A stretch of DNA of 19,167 bases, taken from assembly GCA_040004415.1 (NCBI GenBank), contig JBDUAY010000051.1, forward strand, positions 1 through 19,167, in the 5' to 3' direction. The notes beneath the pieces were generated by a model. The model saw only the letters and a list, made by a program, of their open reading frames with translations, was not told the origin of the DNA and did no database searches. Shown here piece by piece: positions 7,233 to 14,216 of this stretch. How positions within the stretch are numbered: position 1 is the stretch's first letter; every line of letters starts with the position of its first letter. The position numbers were made by a program, and so were the translations under genes. This DNA is from JACMLD01 sp040004415 (GTDB taxonomy: Bacteria; Bacteroidota; Bacteroidia; Chitinophagales; Chitinophagaceae).

Positions 7233-7715
7233 TCAGCATAGCCCCCATGATACGGCACTTTCTAAAGCAATTAATTGTGTGGGAATATTAATTTCTATCA
7301 ATAGTTTTTCTTCCAGCATATCGGCGAACGCTTCAAAATATTCAATTACGTGCTGCCGGTTGTTTCTTTTTAACCACCTAAAGCCTCCCGGTAAATATTT
7401 TAGTACTTCTTTATTATCAAGGTATTCTATGTTGTGAATATCAGTGGGTGTAAGACCCGCCGCTTCCAGTTTTGAAAGCAAGAGGCTGACCGGAGCACCA
7501 GATACTGCGCAGGATTCATCTGAAATTTCGGTCCACTCACCAATGCCGGTATGGGCATGAATTAATATTTCTTTTTCATCCAGGCGGGTTATCACCTGCA
7601 GCAGGTTGCCGCAATTGCAGGCGCCATGATGGCCCCAAACATAATGAACGCCATGCTGTAACCTGCGGGAAGTTTCGCGCAATGCCAGCACAAGGTCTAT
7701 GGACGGTTTTGCCAT
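7233..7715 (-). CDS. Conserved hypothetical protein with CNCG motif
   Basis: 160 residues, mostly helical, with no signal peptide or membrane segment. The N-terminal third has a dense set of possible metal ligands: H22, H24, H29, H30, C33 and C35 in HYVWGHHGACNCG. Later come LTPTDIHNIEYL and KYLPGGFRWLKRNN followed by a predicted amphipathic helix FEAFADMLEEKLL. I have seen similar proteins as uncharacterised family members in Bacteroidota but know no function; the histidine/cysteine cluster suggests metal binding, which is inference. The ATG starts a short basic stretch ahead of a helix (LVLALRETSRRL). It is transcribed alone, toward the terminator at 7033-7060. Confidence 0.7.
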   Translation of the reverse strand: MAKPSIDLVLALRETSRRLQHGVHYVWGHHGACNCGNLLQVITRLDEKEILIHAHTGIGEWTEISDESCAVSGAPVSLLLSKLEAAGLTPTDIHNIEYLDNKEVLKYLPGGFRWLKRNNRQHVIEYFEAFADMLEEKLLIEINIPTQLIALESAVSWGLC

Positions 7716-7868
7716 AACAAAAGCTTTAGTTTAGAACAATCAATACATGAATATGTTTAGTACGCTGACAATGTTCTTTTTATCATATTCAGTGTATAAA
7801 GTTAAAAGAATTATAAAGCAAAATACAATGCGGAGAAAAACGTTGATCCAATACTAAAAAGCCTTCTA

Positions 7869-8885
7869 TTGAAAAACAATAATACACTGCACCTGCGTTG
7901 CATGGTTTTATTTTCTATTCTGTGCGGTTTTGTACAGGGCCAGCAGATAACCGGCATCTGGAAAGGCAAGGTTAAAGCTGCTAATCTTGAATTGAAGATT
8001 GTAAAATCTGGTGATAGTCTTACCGGCACTTCTTATTATTACACGTCTAAAAATAATTACCGGCGTTACAGCATCAAAGGTTATTTTGATCCGGAAAATA
8101 ATGAAGTTATCTGGTGGGATGATGTATTGCTGAATGGTAAAAATCCGTCTGCAACGGAAGCTGCCTTGAATGTGGCTGATTTTAATTGCCCGGGGGAAGA
8201 TAAAATGTTGCTGGATGGTACCAGTTCTGTTCGTGATAATAAAGACATTAGTAAAGGCCCGCTGCATTTAGAAAAAACAGGCAATAGTTCTTTTCCCGAT
8301 GAATGGGATTGGGTGATTGAGAATTATACCGCAGGCGCAAATGACCCATACATCATTGATAGTATCGGCCAGCTGGCTACAGGGCCAAAAATGTATCCCG
8401 AAGAAATAATAATGCCGGCACCTGTATTTATTAACCCCCAAAAAAAGCCTGAACAGACAATTGTAAAAATGCCTGCGGTGATAGCGGATAAAAACATTGG
8501 GTCTAAAAAATCATTAACCAACCAGGAAAAATTTACCACCCGGCAAAATAAACTGCAAATGGTGATACCGGTTACTTCATCCAATATTGAACTGCGGTTT
8601 TATGATAACGCCGCTATTGATGGTGATTCTATAGCTATCTTTTTAAACGGCCATTTGCTGCGCGAGCATATTTTACTGGGCAGCGAGCCGCAAACCATCA
8701 AAATAAATGCGGCTGATTTGCAGGATGACAATGAACTGGTGCTGGTAGCAGAAAATCTTGGATCCATTCCACCCAATACTTCTTACCTCGTTGCAGTTGT
8801 TGGCCACAAACAATATGAAGCGCGTTTATTTGCAGATGAAGGCAGTAGTGCGTTGATACGTTTTATAAAAGAGAAGGAGAAGTGA
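7869..8885 (+). CDS. Secreted two-domain protein (lipocalin-like N-terminus)
   Basis: 338 residues from a TTG at 7869, which gives a sound signal peptide: basic start with K/R, core MVLFSILCGF, likely cleavage at VQG-QQ. The ATG at 7902 (residue 12) would leave almost no n-region, so TTG is preferred; an upstream start is not available in frame. Residues 27-136 begin ITGIWKGKV and show the strand pattern of lipocalin-like domains. Residues about 238-332 (IELRFYDNAAIDGDSIAIFLNG, then ENLGSIPPNTSYLVAVV) match a C-terminal beta domain I know from other Chitinophagaceae exported proteins. The middle is a low-complexity linker. Function unknown; probably periplasmic or surface exposed. Confidence 0.75.
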   Translation: MKNNNTLHLRCMVLFSILCGFVQGQQITGIWKGKVKAANLELKIVKSGDSLTGTSYYYTSKNNYRRYSIKGYFDPENNEVIWWDDVLLNGKNPSATEAALNVADFNCPGEDKMLLDGTSSVRDNKDISKGPLHLEKTGNSSFPDEWDWVIENYTAGANDPYIIDSIGQLATGPKMYPEEIIMPAPVFINPQKKPEQTIVKMPAVIADKNIGSKKSLTNQEKFTTRQNKLQMVIPVTSSNIELRFYDNAAIDGDSIAIFLNGHLLREHILLGSEPQTIKINAADLQDDNELVLVAENLGSIPPNTSYLVAVVGHKQYEARLFADEGSSALIRFIKEKEK

Positions 8886-8887
8886 GT

Positions 8888-9180
8888 ATATTTCACGCAA
8901 AGAGGAAAAAGATCGCAGCAATATTTCACGCAAAGAGGAAAAAAAGCTGGCAGCATATTTCACGCAAAGACGCAAAAAAAGAAAGATGCAAAGAATTTCT
9001 CAACGTCTTAGCGTGTTAGCGCCTTTGCCTCACCGCGTCTTTGCATTTTTTTTGCGTGAACAATTATCTTAATTCACTTTGCGGTCTTTGCCTCTCCGCG
9101 TCTTTGCGTGATTTTTTTTACAATTATCTCGATTTACTTTGCTGTCTTTGCCTCTTCGCGTTTTTGCGTGAAAATTTTTA
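8888..9180. repeat. Cluster of GCAAAGACGC-type repeats between convergent genes
   Basis: Left side: three copies of ATATTTCACGCAAAGA (8888, 8921, 8955) at 33-34 base spacing, each followed by an A-run. Right side: reverse-oriented copies; 9061-9120 and 9121-9180 are a 60-base tandem pair (CAATTATCT, TTTGCCTCT, CGCGT, TTGCGTGA) and 9000-9060 a degenerate third. Left TTCACGCAAAGACGCAAA and right TTTGCGTGAA are complementary, so the whole can fold as a large hairpin. The last copy supplies the TAA stop of leuS (9178-9180). It fills the 292-base gap between the secreted-protein gene and leuS; no gene is seen. Similar GCAAAGACGC strings are dispersed in many bacterial genomes. Confidence 0.8.
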
Positions 9181-12100
9181 TACCACCACGTTCACCATTT
9201 TATTTCTTACGTAAATTATCTTTTTTGGCGCTTTTCCTTCCAGCCATTTTTGTACGGTTTCATTGGCTAAAACAATTTGCTCTACTTCCGGTTGCAAAAT
9301 ATCCAATGCCATGCTAATATTAGTGCGAACCCTGCCATTAATTGACACCGGGTAATCTTTCGAAGACTCTGTAACATATTTTGTATCGAACACCGGGTAG
9401 CTGGCATCCAGTACACTACCGGCATTGTCCAGCTGATGCCATAATTCTTCTGCAATATGTGGCGCATAGGGTGTTAATAAAATCAATACCTGCTCCAGTA
9501 TTTCTTTTTTATGACACTTACTGTCATTCAGTTCGTTTACACAAATCATGAAAGTGCTAACCGCGGTGTTATAGGAAAAGCGTTCTGTATCGTCTTCAAT
9601 TTTCTTAATGGCGCGGTGCAGAATTTTCAAGTCGTCTGCATTTGCTTTTTCATCGTTCCAAACTTTACCTTTTATTTCATCATAAAACAGGCGCCATAAT
9701 TTTTTAAGAAAGCGATGAACCCCTTCAATGCCTTTTGTATCCCATGGTTTGCTGGCTTCTACAGGGCCGAGAAACATTTCATACATGCGGAAAGTATCTG
9801 CGCCGAATTTGTCAACCAGGTCGTTTGGGTTGACTGTGTTAAACTTTGATTTGGACATTTTTTCTGTCTCGACACCGCAGATGTACCTCACCCCCGGCCC
9901 CTCTCCACCTGCAGTGTAAAGGGGTGCCCCTCCGGTAGTTTCCTCATAAATAAAATCAGCATTTGCATATTCGCCATTTTTCCATTTTTTAAATGCTTCA
10001 ATATTAAGCTCAACGCCATTTACAATGTTTACGTCAACATGAATTGGAATAACCTCATGCCCGCTAATTCTATTGTGTGAAATAAACAAATTGGTGTCAG
10101 TTTTGTCCCGGTACACAAACCTGCTACTACCCGTTATCATCCCCTGGTTCACCAATCTTTTATACGGTTCATCAAAACCAATCAATCCTAAATCAAATAA
10201 TACTTTGGTCCACATACGGCTGTACAACAAATGGCCAACGGCATGTTCTGTTCCGCCAACATACACGTCTACCTGGTTCCAGTAATCACTTACTTTACGA
10301 CTGCAAAAAGTATGATCGTTGTGCGGATCCATATAGCGTAAAAAATACCAGCTGCTGCCTGCGTAGCCGGGCATGGTGCTCGTTTCACGCATAGCCCTCA
10401 CCCCTCCCGATAAAGGATCGGGACAGGCTGGCCCCTCTCTACCTTCGGTTGCGGGGGGTGCCTCTCCGCTGGTTGCACTACTGGTCATCGGCTGGGGCTG
10501 ATTATTTACGGGCTTTCCTTCTTTGTGTTGTTGCGCAATTATAATAGCCTGACCGTTAATAGCAGCTTTAATTTTTGTTATTACTGTTTTTGTATTTTTT
10601 ATTATTTCATCATTTGTAAAGCGAATAACTTTAAATCCTATTTCGTTTAATGTTTTTGATCTTTCTTCATCATATTTTTTTTGTTCAGCATCTTCATGAT
10701 AGCCGCCGTCTGCTTCAACGATTAATCTTTTTTGCAAACAAATAAAATCAGCAATGTACTTATCAATGGGATGCTGTCGTCTGAATTTTTCGCCCAGGTT
10801 ATTATTCCGTAATTCCTGCCACAATATTTCTTCTGCTTCCGTGTGACCTTTTCTCATTTCTTTCGCCAACTCATATTGCATTGGCGTATGAATACTGTAT
10901 TTTGGCACTGGTTCATCATCATGCGCTCTGTCAGCACCCGCATCCCCTGCTTGATTTTGTAAAGACTCTTTCGGAGAGGCACCCTTCTCCACTTGTGGAG
11001 AAGGGAAGGGGATGAGGGCCCAATCCGTCAAATTTGCCAGCGGGCCTTCACCCATTGGGCCAGGCCCATATTTATCTACATGCGGTAATTCAAGTGGTAG
11101 ATCCTTTTCATCTAACGGATATGCCTCACCGTCTTTCCAAACAATTGGAAATGGCTCGCCCCAGTAACGCTGGCGGCTAAAACCCGCATCGCGCATTTTA
11201 TAATTGATTTGGCGCTTGCCAATACCCGTCTCCACCAGTTTTGTAATGACTACGTCAATAGCATCCCGCATCAGCATACCATCTAAAAAGCCGGAATTGG
11301 TAAGCGTTGCATCTTTTGTCGGGTTAGCGTTGGTTCCGTCAAACGCATCGCCAATAATATTGGTAACGGGTATATCGAAATGTTTGGCAAAATCATAATC
11401 GCGCTGATCGCCACAGGGCACAGCCATAATGGCGCCAGTGCCATAGCCTGCCAGTACATATTCGGCAATCCACACAGGTATTTCTCTTCCATCAAAAGGA
11501 TTGATGGCATACGCACCGGTAAAGCAACCCGTAATTTGTTTTACTTCGGCCATGCGCTCGCGGTCGCTCCTGCTTTTTACATATTCCAGGTATTTATCTA
11601 TCGCTTCCTTTTGATTGGGCGTTGTAATTTTTTGCACCAATTCATGCTCAGGTGCAATTACCATAAAGTCTACACCGAAAATGGTATCAGGCCGGGTAGT
11701 GTAGACCGTGAGCAGTGAGGCGTCAGACGTGAGGTGCGAGGTGTCAGTCGTGAGTCGTGAGCCAGCATCGCCGCCCGTAGGCTGCAGCGCTGCACGCGCA
11801 GCTTTCTTCATCTCAAAGCTTATTTCTGCGCCCTGGCTCTTGCCAATCCAGTTGCGCTGCTGTTCCTTTAAAGACTCTGAAAACTCTACTTTTTCAAGTC
11901 CTTCCAGTAAACGGTCTGCATATGCCGTAATGCGCAGGTACCATTGCCGCATTTTCTTTTTTACTACGGGATGGCCGCCGCGTTCGCTCACACCATTTAC
12001 TACTTCATCATTGGCCAGCACGGTGCCCAATGCTTCGCACCAGTTCACTTCGCCATAAGATGAAAATGCCAGGCGGTAATCCATTAAAACTTCCTGCTTA

Positions 12101-12669
12101 CGGTCTTGCGTAAGCGCTTTCCATTCAGCGGCGGTAAATGCCGCGGATTTTGGGGTAGCCGCTTTTCCTTTTGTTTCAAAAATGCTGATTAGCGTATCAA
12201 CACTTTCAGCTTTATTATTTTCAGGATTGTACCAGCTTTCAAATAATTGCAAAAAGATCCATTGCGTCCATTTATAATAATGGGGATCACTGGTTTTTAT
12301 TTCACGGCTCCAGTCGAAACAAAAACCAATTTTATCCAGCTGACTGCGAAATGTAGCAATATTTTTTTGGGTAGTTACAGCCGGATGCTGACCGGTTTCC
12401 AGCGCATATTGTTCGGCCGGGAGGCCAAAACTATCATACCCCATCGGGTGCAATACATTAAAACCTTTCAGCCTTTTGTAACGCGCATAAATATCTGAGG
12501 CAATATAACCAAGCGGATGGCCCACATGCAGGCCCGTGCCGCTGGGGTAGGGAAACATATCCAGCACATAAAATTTTGGTTTGGAAGATTCATTACTAAC
12601 TTTATAAGCCTCCGTCTCTTTCCATTTTTGCTGCCACGCCTGTTCAATCTTTCTGAAATTGTATTCCAT
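9178..12669 (-). CDS. leuS: Leucyl-tRNA synthetase with three in-frame repeat insertions
   Basis: Class I synthetase charging tRNA-Leu, 1163 residues against roughly 920 expected. Signatures are HVGH (48-51, HIGH box), the CP1 editing domain entered at LTVYTTRPDT (320-329) with GTGAIMAVP (410-418) and DQRDYDFA (421-428), RYWGEPFPIVW, PGYAGSSWYFLRYMDP, GGTEHA, KMSKS (937-941) and a C-terminal anticodon-binding domain. Three stretches have no counterpart in E. coli LeuRS: about 287-319 (7-bp tandem repeat), about 554-759 (DUF559 endonuclease domain with flanking repeats) and about 910-927 (solitary repeat before KMSKS). Removing them restores about 917 residues. The frame is intact and all catalytic motifs remain, so the protein is presumably functional. 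No second leuS is in the window. The start lies ahead of FRKIEQAWQQKW, the standard N-terminus. Confidence 0.95.
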   Translation of the reverse strand: MEYNFRKIEQAWQQKWKETEAYKVSNESSKPKFYVLDMFPYPSGTGLHVGHPLGYIASDIYARYKRLKGFNVLHPMGYDSFGLPAEQYALETGQHPAVTTQKNIATFRSQLDKIGFCFDWSREIKTSDPHYYKWTQWIFLQLFESWYNPENNKAESVDTLISIFETKGKAATPKSAAFTAAEWKALTQDRKQEVLMDYRLAFSSYGEVNWCEALGTVLANDEVVNGVSERGGHPVVKKKMRQWYLRITAYADRLLEGLEKVEFSESLKEQQRNWIGKSQGAEISFEMKKAARAALQPTGGDAGSRLTTDTSHLTSDASLLTVYTTRPDTIFGVDFMVIAPEHELVQKITTPNQKEAIDKYLEYVKSRSDRERMAEVKQITGCFTGAYAINPFDGREIPVWIAEYVLAGYGTGAIMAVPCGDQRDYDFAKHFDIPVTNIIGDAFDGTNANPTKDATLTNSGFLDGMLMRDAIDVVITKLVETGIGKRQINYKMRDAGFSRQRYWGEPFPIVWKDGEAYPLDEKDLPLELPHVDKYGPGPMGEGPLANLTDWALIPFPSPQVEKGASPKESLQNQAGDAGADRAHDDEPVPKYSIHTPMQYELAKEMRKGHTEAEEILWQELRNNNLGEKFRRQHPIDKYIADFICLQKRLIVEADGGYHEDAEQKKYDEERSKTLNEIGFKVIRFTNDEIIKNTKTVITKIKAAINGQAIIIAQQHKEGKPVNNQPQPMTSSATSGEAPPATEGREGPACPDPLSGGVRAMRETSTMPGYAGSSWYFLRYMDPHNDHTFCSRKVSDYWNQVDVYVGGTEHAVGHLLYSRMWTKVLFDLGLIGFDEPYKRLVNQGMITGSSRFVYRDKTDTNLFISHNRISGHEVIPIHVDVNIVNGVELNIEAFKKWKNGEYANADFIYEETTGGAPLYTAGGEGPGVRYICGVETEKMSKSKFNTVNPNDLVDKFGADTFRMYEMFLGPVEASKPWDTKGIEGVHRFLKKLWRLFYDEIKGKVWNDEKANADDLKILHRAIKKIEDDTERFSYNTAVSTFMICVNELNDSKCHKKEILEQVLILLTPYAPHIAEELWHQLDNAGSVLDASYPVFDTKYVTESSKDYPVSINGRVRTNISMALDILQPEVEQIVLANETVQKWLEGKAPKKIIYVRNKMVNVVV
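9886..9936 (+). repeat. Solitary GC-rich palindromic repeat inside leuS
   Basis: The + strand reads CCTCACCCCCGGCCCCTCTC, then a short loop and GGGGTGCCCCTCCGG. It is the same repeat as both arms around the DUF559 segment. On the coding strand it yields residues about 910-927 (TTGGAPLYTAGGEGPGV), between YANADFIYE and RYICGVETEKMSKS, where relatives have only a few residues. It sits at the end of the leucine-specific domain, immediately before the KMSKS loop. Confidence 0.8.
10394..10468 (+). repeat. Left arm of the DUF559 element, with a nested palindrome
   Basis: Same repeat family and orientation as 9886-9936, but interrupted by about 24 bases containing TCCCGAT-AAAGG-ATCGGGA (10405-10423), itself a hairpin. 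The coding strand reads SGEAPPATEGREGP, ACPDPLSG, GVRAMR; the middle block is the nested insert, exactly eight codons. The flanking halves keep the same reading frame as the solitary copy. Confidence 0.75.
10972..11019 (-). repeat. Right arm of the DUF559 element (inverted copy)
   Basis: The minus strand reads GCCCTCATCCCC at 11019, then a perfect stem CTTCTCCAC/GTGGAGAAG (within 10982-11005), then GGTGCCTCTCCG. It is inverted relative to the left arm and to the 9886 copy. Here leuS translates the opposite strand of the repeat, giving ALIPFPSPQVEKGASPKE, a variant of the PSP-x-EKG signature these repeats leave in fused reading frames. Confidence 0.8.
11708..11761. repeat. 7-bp tandem repeat array inside leuS
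   Basis: 54 bases divide into 7.7 units of a degenerate 7-mer: GTGAGCA, GTGAGGC, GTCAGAC, GTGAGGT, GCGAGGT, GTCAGTC, GTGAGTC, GTGAG. The coding strand gives SRLTTDTSHLTSDASLLT (about 304-321). E. coli LeuRS has about eight residues between EITF and LTVYTT, while this protein has about 34. The adjacent GC-rich stretch 11762-11810 (PTGGDAG and AARAALQ) is probably part of the same insertion. Confidence 0.8.
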
Positions 12670-12815
12670 GATAACTATGCGATTAATTATTTTGTTGCGT
12701 TAATAGTTCCGTTGGTCGTTTTCTGTTGCCCGGCAATTTTCAGACATTTAAAGGAATCTGTGTGCCGGATATTTAAATTTATAGCCTGTAGCATCGATCA
12801 ATGGTTGAATCTTTT

Positions 12816-13122
12816 AGAAGCTGTTTAAAATGTTTTAATACATATCTGATAGCGCAAAAAATCTGCTAATAATCATTTTGTATGACAACTGGTAACCTTC
12901 TCTAGTAACCCCGTGCCTTCAGGCCGGGGCTTCAGCGTTTTTCGTTTATTGGCTTTAGCCGAAATTTGTTTTGGCTAAAGCCGGATATCCAAGATTAAAT
13001 ACTCCCAGGCCTAAAGGCACTGGGTTATTTAAAACCTGAAGTATATTTTTTTATAGACCCAGGCTGGCAGATCCCATAAAAAACTTTGCTGCTGTTATAA
13101 TTATCATTTTTAGACAGCTTCT
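12816..13122. repeat. Nested inverted-repeat element upstream of leuS and ftsX
   Basis: Three concentric inverted repeats lie in the 670-base spacer between divergent leuS and ftsX. Outer: AGAAGCTGTTTAAAA (12816-12830) with TTTTAGACAGCTTCT (13108-13122), 14 of 15 matched. Middle: 12906-12929 with 13004-13027, 24 bases, three mismatches, containing GTGCCTTCAGGCC and GGCCTAAAGGCAC. Inner: GGCTTTAGCC (12951-12960) with GGCTAAAGCC (12973-12982), a near-perfect hairpin. No protein is encoded. The parts outside it (12670-12815 and 13123-13343) look like plain upstream DNA of leuS and ftsX. The symmetry suggests a MITE-like element; which families contributed is unknown. Confidence 0.65.
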
Positions 13123-13297
13123 TAGTGATAAAAATCATTAAATACTTGTTATCCGTGTACCATTGCCGCAAACGGAATTGTTAGAGAAGACTTAAAAAAA
13201 TCTTATTTATCCAACTTACCTGGCAAATGCTAAAATATTTTGCGGAACGCCATCGTTAAAGAGGCCGCAAAAATAACAATTGTGCTGCAGAATCCGC

Positions 13298-13305
13298 TAT
13301 TTTTG
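13298..13305 (+). promoter_or_regulatory. Probable -7 element of the ftsX promoter
   Basis: TATTTTTG matches the Bacteroidota TAnnTTTG element exactly and lies 38 bases before the ftsX ATG, leaving a leader of about 30 bases. A TTG at 13280-13282 is closer than the usual 19-21 base spacing, so the -33 element is uncertain. Confidence 0.4.
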
Positions 13306-13343
13306 CCCCTTTCAAACAGTGAAGACCCCATAAATTATCACAC

Positions 13344-14216
13344 ATGGTTCAATTTGGAAAATCATCCAGCAAGCGCTCCCAGCCATCCTATTTTATGGCC
13401 ATCCTGGGCGTATCGCTTATCTTAATTATGCTGGGCGTACTTGGCTGGCTGGTTATTAATGCCAATAAATTGGGACAATACTTTAAAGAAAATGTGGAAG
13501 TTCGGGTATATGTAAGAGAAAATGTTTCGGCCAAAGACAGTACCGCGCTGGTTGAATATGTAAGCACACGTCCATACGTTAAATCGTCTGAATATGTAAC
13601 CAAAGCCGTGGCCCGTCAAAAATACCTGGAAGATGGAAACAAGGACTGGGTGGGCGTTCTGCAAAATAATCCCCTGCCGGCCAGCATTAATTTTAAAATA
13701 AAAAGTGAATACGCGGTTACCGATTCACTGGAAAAAATACAGGCAGATTTAGTGCAAAATATAGCTGTAAGTGATGTGCAGTATCCACAATCGCTTGTCA
13801 GCAGCCTTAATAATATGATTCGGAAAATCAGTATTATTTTACTGGTAGTAGCGGTTGTCATTTCTATCCTGGTAATTGTGCTGATAGACAATACCATTAA
13901 ACTGGCCATGTTCAGCAATCGTTTCCTTATTAAAACCATGCAAATGGTGGGTGCAACGCGCAGTTTTATTGCACGCCCCATGAATATCCGCGCTATTTTC
14001 AATGGTGCGCTGAGCGGCGTTATTGCGGTGGTTGTAATTATTGGCGTAATTGTTTTCGCAGAAAAATGGCTGCCGGAAATCAAGGCCCTGCGTGATTACA
14101 CGCTGCTGTCACTGCTGTTTATATCCATTATTTTGCTGGGTGTGGTAATATCTTTTGTAAGCACCCACCGCAGCGTAATTAAATACCTGAAAATGAAGCT
14201 TGACGACCTTTATTGA
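13344..14216 (+). CDS. ftsX: Cell division protein FtsX
   Basis: A 290-residue membrane protein with the FtsX/MacB-type plan: TM1 about 17-39, a periplasmic domain (40-158) with VEVRVYVRENVS and a YVTKAVARQKY segment, then TM2 (161-181), TM3 (217-239) and TM4 (252-272). The cytoplasmic loop carries FLIKTMQMVGATRSFIARP, the conserved FtsX motif. With the ATPase FtsE it controls peptidoglycan hydrolases at the septum. ftsE is not adjacent, which is usual in Bacteroidota as far as I recall. The ATG start precedes a basic, serine-rich cytoplasmic tail. It begins a + strand run with the DUF3098 gene and uppP. Confidence 0.92.
   Translation: MVQFGKSSSKRSQPSYFMAILGVSLILIMLGVLGWLVINANKLGQYFKENVEVRVYVRENVSAKDSTALVEYVSTRPYVKSSEYVTKAVARQKYLEDGNKDWVGVLQNNPLPASINFKIKSEYAVTDSLEKIQADLVQNIAVSDVQYPQSLVSSLNNMIRKISIILLVVAVVISILVIVLIDNTIKLAMFSNRFLIKTMQMVGATRSFIARPMNIRAIFNGALSGVIAVVVIIGVIVFAEKWLPEIKALRDYTLLSLLFISIILLGVVISFVSTHRSVIKYLKMKLDDLY

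Larger units (their letters stand above)
10394..11019 (-). mobile_element. Composite repeat-DUF559-repeat element inserted in leuS
   Basis: About 620 bases lie in frame between codons for LTDWALI and MRETSTMPGYAG. The ends are inverted: GCCCTCACCCC at 10394 on the + strand and GCCCTCATCCCC at 11019 on the minus strand. Each arm continues inward to TGCCTCTCCG. Between them the minus strand encodes a DUF559 domain (residues about 590-703): TEAEEILWQELRNN, FRRQHPIDKYIADF, VEADGGYH and TLNEIGFKVIRFTNDEI. Putative nuclease residues D641, E652, D654 and H658 are present. DUF559 belongs to the Vsr-like/PD-(D/E)XK group. There is no intein Hint module, so the segment should stay in the protein. No clear target duplication is visible. 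The insertion is seen; mobility of the unit is inference. Confidence 0.8.

Noticed and set aside
7828..7857. Nine-codon leader peptide (starts MRRKTLIQY) before the secreted-protein gene
   Set aside because: No attenuator-like structure or regulatory codon run is visible; it is probably a chance ATG.
8888..9180. CRISPR array
   Set aside because: Repeats of 33-60 bases are present, but spacers are short or absent, copies are in opposite orientations and no cas gene is near.
10590..10881. DUF559 part as a separately translated gene within leuS
   Set aside because: The ATG at 10881 has no Shine-Dalgarno-like sequence upstream and the reading frame is continuous with LeuRS on both sides.
10394..11019. 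Intein in leuS
   Set aside because: The inserted domain is DUF559, with no Hint-type splice blocks and no Cys/Ser/Thr and His-Asn arrangement at the junctions. Repeat arms explain the ends better.
11708..11761. Sequencing or assembly artefact in leuS
   Set aside because: The array keeps an intact 1163-codon frame with correct motifs on both sides; an artefact would probably break the frame. Long reads would settle it.
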